Assembly (NCBI RefSeq): GCF_049860805.1 | Contig: NZ_CP187555.1 | Span: forward strand, 3,968,001-4,032,000 | DNA: 64,000 bases | Source: Parabacteroides sp900760525 | GTDB lineage: Bacteria > Bacteroidota > Bacteroidia > Bacteroidales > Tannerellaceae | Direction of reading: 5' to 3' | In this document: positions 1 through 6,651 of the stretch, piece after piece | Position numbering within the stretch: the first letter of the stretch is position 1 | How the letters are laid out: each line of letters begins with the position of its first letter | Notes under the pieces: generated by a model | Seen by the model: the letters and a program-made list of their open reading frames with translations, nothing else | What the model was told of the DNA's origin: nothing | The model's database searches: none | Position numbers and translations under genes: made by a program

Positions 1-1
1 C

Positions 2-157
2 AAAACGAACTTGATACGCAAGGCGCGGATCATCTTCCGTCCGGGTGCGTTGCTGAAAGACACCCTCGGCAAAGTGAACTACGAACGTATCGGGAAAGAT
101 GCGGCCTCTTCGGAAGGCGGCGGTTCGGGCGAAGAGGAGCGCCCGGGAGAACTGTAG
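2..157 (+). CDS. HU-family DNA-binding protein, C-terminal fragment
   Basis: The window opens inside this gene. The frame starting at base 2 is open to the TAG at 155-157 and gives 51 residues. The stretch RKARIIFRPGALLKDTL matches the end of the HU-like DNA-binding domain that is common in Bacteroides and Parabacteroides (pattern F-R-P-G-x-x-L-K-x-T-L). It is followed by a low-complexity Gly/Ser/Glu tail ending GEEERPGEL. In this family the domain is thought to bind DNA like HU/IHF. The gene is often followed by a cell-wall hydrolase, as here, where the next start codon lies 4 bases after the stop. The N-terminus is outside the window, so the full length and true start cannot be seen. Confidence 0.6.
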   Translation, partial: KTNLIRKARIIFRPGALLKDTLGKVNYERIGKDAASSEGGGSGEEERPGEL

Positions 158-161
158 GCTT

Positions 162-629
162 ATGACGGCGCAGCAGATTTCCTTCGTCAAGGCTTCCCTG
201 CCGGCAGCGATAGCGGCAGGGGCGGCTTTCAACATGAATCCGTCCGTGATTTTAGCACAGGGTGCTTTCGAAAGCGGATGGGGCACGAGCGAGCTGGCGT
301 TACGGGCGCGTAACTTCTTCGGACTGACGGCCTACGGGTGCAGCAACGCCTATTGGCACGGGCAGAAATATCCCGTCCGCACATCGCGCTACGAACTGGA
401 TTTCCGGCAGTATGGCAGCCGCGAAAACTCTTTCCTCGACTTCGCCCGCCTCATACGGGACAACTACCGCACGGCCTGGAGCAAGAGCGACAACCCTTCC
501 GCCTACGCCCACGAGATCGCTTACAGCCGCTACATCAGCGAGGTGAACGGCGACAACCGCGAGACATACCGCCGCAGCTTGATAGAGATCGAAAAGACGG
601 TACGGGCGATTGTGGCGATGGTGGGGTGA
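162..629 (+). CDS. Glucosaminidase-domain (FlgJ/lysozyme-like) cell-wall hydrolase
   Basis: 155 residues from ATG 162. An in-frame ATG at 99 would overlap the HU-like gene deeply, so 162, just after its stop, is preferred. The protein matches mannosyl-glycoprotein endo-beta-N-acetylglucosaminidase domains: a helical N-terminus, PSVILAQGAFESGWGTS with the likely catalytic Glu37, then NFFGLTAYG, and a C-terminal YSRYISEVNGDN segment. Such domains cut glycan strands of peptidoglycan. No signal peptide is visible, so it may act after release, through a holin-like helper, or not be exported by Sec. The HU-like protein, hydrolase and small peptide at 846-1016 form a compact cassette. The family is clear; the biological role (cell-wall turnover, lysis, prophage remnant) is not. 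Confidence 0.8.
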   Translation: MTAQQISFVKASLPAAIAAGAAFNMNPSVILAQGAFESGWGTSELALRARNFFGLTAYGCSNAYWHGQKYPVRTSRYELDFRQYGSRENSFLDFARLIRDNYRTAWSKSDNPSAYAHEIAYSRYISEVNGDNRETYRRSLIEIEKTVRAIVAMVG

Positions 630-686
630 AAATGATGATTTATGGGTGTGATGGAATGACATCGTTGTCGAAATGATTGTCGTTCC

Positions 687-764
687 GTAGGGGCAGGTTC
701 TAAACCTGCCCGATATCGACAAATATACATGTTGCAATCGGGCGGGTTTAGAACCCGCCCCTAC
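687..764. repeat. Paired palindromic repeat, two hairpins in inverted order
   Basis: Two 26-bp units (687-712 and 739-764) are inverted copies of each other with two mismatches. Each is itself a perfect hairpin: GGGCAGGTT-CTA-AACCTGCCC (691-711) and GGGCGGGTT-TAG-AACCCGCCC (740-760). The two differences are compensatory: an A-T pair in one stem is a G-C pair in the other. This resembles REP/BIME-type elements and lies between the lysozyme gene and a small ORF. Confidence 0.8.
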
Positions 765-781
765 AGCGACACCTTAAATAT

Positions 782-805
782 ACCGGTAAATCATCATTTA
801 CCGGT
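782..805. repeat. Perfect 10-bp inverted repeat upstream of small ORF
   Basis: ACCGGTAAAT (782-791), loop CATC, ATTTACCGGT (796-805). It sits 40 bp before the start of the 56-residue ORF. There is no T-run, so a regulatory or repeat-derived hairpin is more likely than a terminator. Confidence 0.6.
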
Positions 806-845
806 TTAAATATCCTTATTCAATAATCAACACACACAATGTCTT

Positions 846-1016
846 ATGAAAAAGATCAAACGGATCCTTGAATTTATTATCGCGTTGCTTAACTTTTTGT
901 TTCACTTTAAACCTATGCCGGATGAAGAAATTCCAACTGTTATTGCCCCTTTTCCGAAAAATAGTCTCCCGCCTGTTCCGCCACGGGATCGACCTCTATT
1001 TGAGGATATCCCTTAG
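846..1016 (+). CDS. Small hypothetical protein, hydrophobic N-terminus and proline-rich tail (56 aa)
   Basis: A 57-codon frame from ATG 846 to TAG 1014-1016. The N-terminal 22 residues (MKKIKRILEFIIALLNFLFH) form one basic, amphipathic or membrane-seeking helix. The remainder is acidic and rich in proline (PPVPPRDRPLFEDIP at the end). I do not recognise a family. It follows the HU-like/lysozyme pair on the same strand, where many Bacteroidales loci carry a short peptide gene. A lysis-helper or membrane-anchor role would fit but is inference. It converges with the ABC permease gene, whose stop is 25 bp away. Confidence 0.5.
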   Translation: MKKIKRILEFIIALLNFLFHFKPMPDEEIPTVIAPFPKNSLPPVPPRDRPLFEDIP

Positions 1017-1040
1017 GGTACGGTGCAGGGTGCGGTAAAG

Positions 1041-1754
1041 TCAGACAAACTTCTCCCTCTTCTGCAAGTTCAGGAGGCCGATCAGCATCCAAATGATGCT
1101 GGCGGCTAAGAGGAAGATGCGGCTTTTGATGATGATGCCTTCCCAGATGACCGGCAGGAAGTTGCGGGGAATGGAGAAGGGATTGAGAAGGATGTTCCAG
1201 AAGGAACGCTCGATCAGGGGCGTATTGCTGAAGATCAGCAGGGCAAGGCCGATGATAATCATCAGGACGGCAGTCCCGTTGCCGCTGCGGGTGATGGTGG
1301 AGAACATAAAGGCGAGGTTCCCGAAAAAGAGGATCGGAAACATCAGCTGCGCCGACATCTCGAGGGGATTGACGGGATAAAGCAAGAGCGTGGCTAACCA
1401 GGAGAAGACGATCAGGATCGCGAAGATCGCCACATAGATCATCAGCAGGCGGACGCCCCATACCTTATATTTATAGTTGGGGATGCCGAAAAGGATTTCT
1501 AAGATCCGGCTGTCCTCATCGTTCTGGATGCCGAACACGGCAGGATAGAACACCAGCAGGACGCAGGGGAACATCAGGAGATTATAGATCAGGCCTTCGT
1601 TGATCTCCGACCGGTTCCAGGCGCTCTGGAACATGAAATAGGCAAAGAAAAGGAATGCCGCCAAGAGGAACCAGATGAATTTCCCGGCAAAGATGATCTT
1701 CAGGTTATATTTAACCAGGCGGGGCAAGAGGGATATGAATTGTTTTAGGGTCAT
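1041..1754 (-). CDS. ABC-2 type transporter permease
   Basis: 237 residues, nearly all hydrophobic, with about six membrane segments: FIWFLLAAFLFFAYFMF near 26-42, then roughly 58-75, 100-125, 135-152, 160-178 and 215-232. The layout fits an ABC-2 permease of the DrrB/NatB type, with short loops and no ATPase domain. It is the last gene of the export operon, 76 bp after the RND-ABC fusion gene. The ATPase domain at the end of that fusion is DrrA/NatA-like, so this permease is its most likely partner. The substrate is unknown. A hairpin-forming direct repeat fills the gap between the two genes. Confidence 0.75.
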   Translation of the reverse strand: MTLKQFISLLPRLVKYNLKIIFAGKFIWFLLAAFLFFAYFMFQSAWNRSEINEGLIYNLLMFPCVLLVFYPAVFGIQNDEDSRILEILFGIPNYKYKVWGVRLLMIYVAIFAILIVFSWLATLLLYPVNPLEMSAQLMFPILFFGNLAFMFSTITRSGNGTAVLMIIIGLALLIFSNTPLIERSFWNILLNPFSIPRNFLPVIWEGIIIKSRIFLLAASIIWMLIGLLNLQKREKFV

Positions 1755-1757
1755 GAT

Positions 1758-1822
1758 GATTTATGATTTGAGATTTATGATTTGAGATTTATGATTTATG
1801 CGTCGATGATAAATCATAAATC
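1758..1822. repeat. 14-bp direct repeats plus inverted copy
   Basis: Three head-to-tail copies of GATTTATGATTTGA/AT (1758-1771, 1772-1785, 1786-1799), then an inverted copy ATAAATCATAAATC (1809-1822) that can pair with the third. This AT-rich array lies between two co-directional operon genes and could form a weak RNA hairpin there. Confidence 0.8.
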
Positions 1823-1830
1823 ATAAATTC

Positions 1831-4800
1831 TTAAATTCCTTTCAACAAGCAAAGATAAGCATCCTCCAAGTTCGGTTCCACCTGTACCGCCCCGTCATGC
1901 GGGGAGGCGGTAGAGAGGTAACGGACGCGGATGCGGTCGTCTTTCTGGATATGGTTGACGATCCGGGACTTATCCAAAGCTTGTTCAAATTCTGTTTTAT
2001 CTATGTCGAACAGCCAGACTTTTGCGGCTGCCATGCCGACCATATCGACCGGATCGCCGAAATACTTCAGGCTGCCTTTGTCGATCACGACCACCTGGCT
2101 GCACGAACTGGATATATCTTCGATGATATGAGTGGAGAAGATCACGATGCGGTCCTTGCTCAGCTCCACCAGCAGGTTGCGGAAGCGGATGCGTTCGCGC
2201 GGGTCCAGCCCGGCAGTCGGCTCGTCCACCACCAAGATACGAGGCAGGTGCAGCAGGATCAGGGCGATGCCGATACGCTGTTTCATCCCCCCGGAGAAGG
2301 AGCCTATCTTCTCGTCCTTGCGCTCGGACATGTGGACGGCTTGAAGGACATATTCCAACCGTTCACGACGCACAGCGGGGTCGACAAGGCCCTTCAGGAT
2401 CGCCTGGTAGTCGAGAAATTCCCAGGACGACATATTCTCGTACGTCCCGAACTCCTGCGGCAGGAAACCGATCAGGCTCTGCAACTCCTCCCGGTAGACG
2501 CGCGTGTCGAGCCCGTTGATCCAGATACTGCCGTAGCTCTGTTCGAGGATGCCGCAGATGATACGCATCAGGGTGGACTTGCCCGCCCCGTTCGGTCCCA
2601 AGAGGCCGAACATACCCGTACGGATCTCAAACGACACGCCCCGGAGCGCCTTGAACGGCCGGCGGCGTTTCCCGATCAGCGGGATGCCTTTCACCATGCG
2701 GAACCACGAGCGGCGCAGCCCGGCGAAACGCCCCTTCACACGCTCGATATTGACCTCCTTCTCATACAGATAGCCGGAAGTCACATAGACGGCTATGCAG
2801 AACGCCCACAGCACTCCGACCGTCCCTACCAGGTTCGGGTTGTCTAACCTGCGGAACAGGCCGAAGAGGATCAGCGGAGGAAGTCCCCAGAAGATGATCC
2901 GGTTGGCATACTTCACCGTCCGGCTCCCTACAAACCGGACATACAGGTATTCACGTACCTTGCGCCACAGGTAGAGTGCAGCGGCATAGACCGCAAAGGA
3001 AAGAAGGAAGACCCACTGCCTGTTCCCGACAAAGAACCAGGTAAACCAGACGCCGAAGCCCAGCAGGGCGAACTGCCAGCCCAATTCCATAAAGAACCCC
3101 CGTTCCCGCGCTTTTTTCTCCAAACCCAACCGTCGGCGGATCAGCAGGCCGCTCCGCCACTGGCGGCTGACGCGTCCCGGCCAGTCGTATATCTTCACCA
3201 AGTTGCGGACGGATATATGGATGTCCGCCTCCGGATCGATCACCTTCGAACGGGCCCGACGGAGGCTTGCCTGCATGAAATAGGTCACACCCGGAATACC
3301 GGCCAGCAGCAGCACCCCATAGACCGACTGCCACAAGAGGCTGCCGCCGTAAAGCCAGATACAGCCGGCGCCCGCCACAAAGAGCAGCCCGTGCAGCACC
3401 CACACTTTCGAGGACAGCCCTCTGTACCATTGCAACGTGTTTTCCAATCCCATGCAAACGGTAGGGATCAGGATCAGTGTCAGCAATGCCGAGAAGGAAA
3501 GGCCGCCGATCACGGTGATGGCAAACGGCGCACCGATAGCCCCGGCATACTCCGAGTTACCCATCGCCATCGGAAACATGGCTACGATCGTCGTGATGGA
3601 GGTAATCAGGATCGGACGGATACGCGACAGCCCCGCCGTCATCAACGCCCTGTTGCGGCGATACCCGCGCCGGCGGAGAATGTTGGCATAGTCGATCAGG
3701 ATAATGCCGTTGTTGACCACCACCCCCAAAAGGATCAGGAACCCGATCATCACGTTCGCATTGTTCAGCAGGCTATTGCCCGTCAGCAGCAACGCCAGCA
3801 GCGAACCGATCGCCGCCAGCGGGATGGAGAACAGCAGGACGAACGGCGTCGTCAGGGACTCGAACACCGAGGCCAGTATCATAAAGATCAGGATAAACGC
3901 CGCTAACAGCAGGAACTTGAAGTCGGCAAACATATCTTCCTCGTGAAACACCTCGACCGCCACGCCCGAAGGCAGGTTATAGCCCGACACCAACTGGTCG
4001 ATATCCGACCGGTAGCCTTCGAGGAGGTCCTTCGACTCTTCGACGTCACGCGAAAAGGAGTAAAACAGTTCGATCTGCTTGTCCTGGTTCACGCGGGTGA
4101 TGCGGGCACGTCCGCGGCCATAGTTGACGGAGGCGATATCCTCCAGCCTGTGCAGTCCGCCGGAAGCGCTCGGTATGCGCACTTCGCGCAGGTCGTCGAC
4201 CGTCCTGTCGCGGTTCTTGTCCGCCTCCTCCTCTTCTTCCGTCCGGTTCGTCCGGTTGCGGATGATGATGTCGTAGGTATCTTCCCCCACCTTGAAAGAG
4301 CTCCCGGACGAAATCTCAGGATTGAGCGAGGTGAGGCCGGAGGCGATATTCTGGCGGGAGATGTCGTAGGAGGTCAGCAGGATCGGATCGAAGCCGAGGC
4401 GGATCTCCGGTTGCCGGCGGTTGTAGGAGACACGGGTATTGCGGATGAATTCCTGCTCGTCCAAGTAATAGCGAAAATCCTCCGCCACACGCTGCATGAG
4501 GTCGAAGTCGGAGCCTTTGATCACGATCCGTTCGCGGTTATCGCCAATACCCAAGAGGCGCATAAAGCCGCCCATGCCGGACGTGCCGCTTCCACCTCCG
4601 AAAGCTCCGCCCCGGCCTCCACCCCCTCCGGCTTCGGAGAGGGATATCTCGGCGCCGTTGACGGTGCGGAGGCGGCCTTGCACGTCGGACTTGATATCCG
4701 AGATGCTGCGTTTCCCGATCCGGCGGTAATCTTCTTTGAGGACAAGCGTCAGCTCGGCATCCGTCTCGCGGATGCGGCTGATCAGGTCTTGCTTCTCCGG

Positions 4801-6651
4801 AAACTCGGCGAGGCGTTCCTCGATGACGTGGACGACCTGGTCGGCATTTTCCAAGGTACTGCCGGTCGGCATCGTCACATAGATGCTGAAACGGTCGCTC
4901 TCCACCTCTTTCCGGTCTTGGATATTCAGGGAGATGGAGAGGATGAGGGAGAGGAAGAGCAGGATGACAGCCCCGAAGATCGTCACTCTCGGATTCCGCA
5001 TACAGGTCTTCAGGAGCACGAGATAGATCTGCACCGGACGCTGCGTGACAGAGACTTTTTCGTAGAAGACAGTATCCTTGCCCCCCCGTTTGACGCGGGG
5101 TCGCAACGGCTCGAACCATTTACGGAAACCATTGAGACTGCCTGTCTTTTTGCTTCCTCGCGTCAAGCGCGGGGACAAGGTAGTCCTCCTCAACACCGTA
5201 TAGGTGGCCATCGGGATGAAAAGGAGCGCGACGGCAAGGGAGATCAAGAGGGTCGAGATGATGGAGACGCCGATATGGTGGCCCATCAGCTTGATCAGGA
5301 AATTATCGGAGAAGACGAAGGGCAGGAAGACCGTGACCGTCGTCAGGGTGGCGGCGAGGATGGAGCGCCAGACTTCACGCGTGCCTTGCGTCACGGAGCG
5401 TTCGGGCGTGTGGCCGGCGGCGGAAAGGCGGTAGATGTTCTCCAGGACCACCACGCTATTGTCCAGCAGCATACCGATCGCCAGCGCCATGCCGACCAGC
5501 GTAAGGCTGTTGACCGTAATCCCCGCCCCGTAGAAGAAATTGAAAGCCGTATAGACGGAGATGGGGATGGACAGGGCGATAAAGAACACCAACCGGAAGT
5601 TCTTCAGGAAAAGCCAAAGGATGACGACGGCAAGCAATCCGCCGACGATCGCCAGGTGGATGATCTGGTCGATATTGTCCTCCATCGTCTGCGCCTGGTT
5701 GTTCTCGACCACGATCGAGAGGTCGAGCGGGGCAAGCTGTTCGTTCAGGCGGTCGACCACCTCGACCGTACGGTGGGAGAGACGGATCAGGTTGGCTTGC
5801 GAGTCGGCAAGCAGGGAGACGGAAACGGCATCCTTGCCGTTGACACGGCTGTAGCTCGTCTCCTCCTTCATATCGAAAAAGATGGTGGCGATGTCTTTCA
5901 GCAGGACGGGACCGGGGGCGACGACGATGTTTTCGAGGTCGGAGACTTCGGTATAAGGCGAGTTGACATGCACGAAGTATTTCCCGTCCGGTTCGCTGGC
6001 ATAGCCGACGAAAGCCTTCTCCTCGGTGTTCTGCGTCAGGAGGCCGCCGATAGCGGAGGGAGTCAGGTCGAGGGCTTTGCAGGCATCGGGGTCGAGCTGC
6101 ACCTCGATGGCTTTCTCACGGCCGCCGTAAACGTTGACCGAGGCGATCCCGTCGATGTTTTCCAGGTCGGGCCGTATCTCTTTCTCCACTAAGTTACGCA
6201 CACGGTCCGTACCGCCCGACCCGCGCACCTGGAGCGACATGAAGCCGCCGGTAAGCATCGAGACGTCGATCTTCTGCACCTGCACCGTGAAGCCTTCGGG
6301 AAGCGTGGAGGCCGTTTCGTTGATCTTCTCCTGTAGCTTCAGGGCGGTGATCTTGAAATTCACATTCGGCTTGAAATCGATCTTGATGGAAGACTGGCGG
6401 CTGTCGATCTGGGACTCGATCTGCTCCACCCCGCCGATGGTCCCGATGGCTCCTTCGAGGGGGATCACGACCTCCGACTCCACATACGACGGGTCCATAT
6501 CCTGTGCCGACGAGACTTGCACGAACAGCATCGGAAGCTCCGCATTGGGCAACAGCTCGACCGGCAACTGCTTGTACGACACGTAGCCCAAGCCCGTAAG
6601 AGCAATGAACAGCATACAGATCGCAATCTTCCTATGTAGTAAAAAATTCAT
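1831..6651 (-). CDS. RND efflux permease fused to an ABC ATPase with a split nucleotide-binding domain
   Basis: 1606 residues. Residues 1 to about 1040 are an AcrB/HAE1-type RND permease: TM1 near the start, the TM4 motif GMLLDNSVVVLENI with one conserved Asp kept (second position Asn), two large periplasmic regions and TM7-12. About two more membrane segments follow. Around 1144-1155 comes ISVRNLVKIY, the first strand and A-loop Tyr of an ABC domain. Then come some 200 residues with about four membrane segments, then FGLLGPNGAGKST (Walker A Lys about 1358), FSGGMKQR signature (about 1453) and ILVVDEPTAGLDP Walker B with an STHI switch histidine. The start overlaps the upstream RND gene by 4 bp (ATGA), showing translational coupling. 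A glycine-rich stretch lies near 670-700. There is no frameshift anywhere; the fusion is a continuous frame. Confidence 0.85.
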   Translation of the reverse strand: MNFLLHRKIAICMLFIALTGLGYVSYKQLPVELLPNAELPMLFVQVSSAQDMDPSYVESEVVIPLEGAIGTIGGVEQIESQIDSRQSSIKIDFKPNVNFKITALKLQEKINETASTLPEGFTVQVQKIDVSMLTGGFMSLQVRGSGGTDRVRNLVEKEIRPDLENIDGIASVNVYGGREKAIEVQLDPDACKALDLTPSAIGGLLTQNTEEKAFVGYASEPDGKYFVHVNSPYTEVSDLENIVVAPGPVLLKDIATIFFDMKEETSYSRVNGKDAVSVSLLADSQANLIRLSHRTVEVVDRLNEQLAPLDLSIVVENNQAQTMEDNIDQIIHLAIVGGLLAVVILWLFLKNFRLVFFIALSIPISVYTAFNFFYGAGITVNSLTLVGMALAIGMLLDNSVVVLENIYRLSAAGHTPERSVTQGTREVWRSILAATLTTVTVFLPFVFSDNFLIKLMGHHIGVSIISTLLISLAVALLFIPMATYTVLRRTTLSPRLTRGSKKTGSLNGFRKWFEPLRPRVKRGGKDTVFYEKVSVTQRPVQIYLVLLKTCMRNPRVTIFGAVILLFLSLILSISLNIQDRKEVESDRFSIYVTMPTGSTLENADQVVHVIEERLAEFPEKQDLISRIRETDAELTLVLKEDYRRIGKRSISDIKSDVQGRLRTVNGAEISLSEAGGGGGRGGAFGGGSGTSGMGGFMRLLGIGDNRERIVIKGSDFDLMQRVAEDFRYYLDEQEFIRNTRVSYNRRQPEIRLGFDPILLTSYDISRQNIASGLTSLNPEISSGSSFKVGEDTYDIIIRNRTNRTEEEEEADKNRDRTVDDLREVRIPSASGGLHRLEDIASVNYGRGRARITRVNQDKQIELFYSFSRDVEESKDLLEGYRSDIDQLVSGYNLPSGVAVEVFHEEDMFADFKFLLLAAFILIFMILASVFESLTTPFVLLFSIPLAAIGSLLALLLTGNSLLNNANVMIGFLILLGVVVNNGIILIDYANILRRRGYRRNRALMTAGLSRIRPILITSITTIVAMFPMAMGNSEYAGAIGAPFAITVIGGLSFSALLTLILIPTVCMGLENTLQWYRGLSSKVWVLHGLLFVAGAGCIWLYGGSLLWQSVYGVLLLAGIPGVTYFMQASLRRARSKVIDPEADIHISVRNLVKIYDWPGRVSRQWRSGLLIRRRLGLEKKARERGFFMELGWQFALLGFGVWFTWFFVGNRQWVFLLSFAVYAAALYLWRKVREYLYVRFVGSRTVKYANRIIFWGLPPLILFGLFRRLDNPNLVGTVGVLWAFCIAVYVTSGYLYEKEVNIERVKGRFAGLRRSWFRMVKGIPLIGKRRRPFKALRGVSFEIRTGMFGLLGPNGAGKSTLMRIICGILEQSYGSIWINGLDTRVYREELQSLIGFLPQEFGTYENMSSWEFLDYQAILKGLVDPAVRRERLEYVLQAVHMSERKDEKIGSFSGGMKQRIGIALILLHLPRILVVDEPTAGLDPRERIRFRNLLVELSKDRIVIFSTHIIEDISSSCSQVVVIDKGSLKYFGDPVDMVGMAAAKVWLFDIDKTEFEQALDKSRIVNHIQKDDRIRVRYLSTASPHDGAVQVEPNLEDAYLCLLKGI
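5076..5180. repeat. 25-bp inverted repeats inside the RND-ABC coding sequence
   Basis: 5076-5100 and 5156-5180 are inverted copies with 21 of 25 matching bases; the cores are GTTTGACGCGGGG and CGCGTCAAGCGCGGGG. They sit in the coding region for residues about 491-526, the cytoplasmic loop between TM6 and TM7. The encoded loop is basic (TRGSKK, RPRVKRGGK) and longer than usual for AcrB-type proteins. The reading frame is kept. Confidence 0.75.

Noticed and set aside
3943..6192. A 749-codon open frame on the plus strand opposite the RND-ABC gene
   Set aside because: Its Asp/His/Gly/Val-rich sequence is the complement of high-GC RND codons, no family motif is seen, and the minus frame is a clear transporter.
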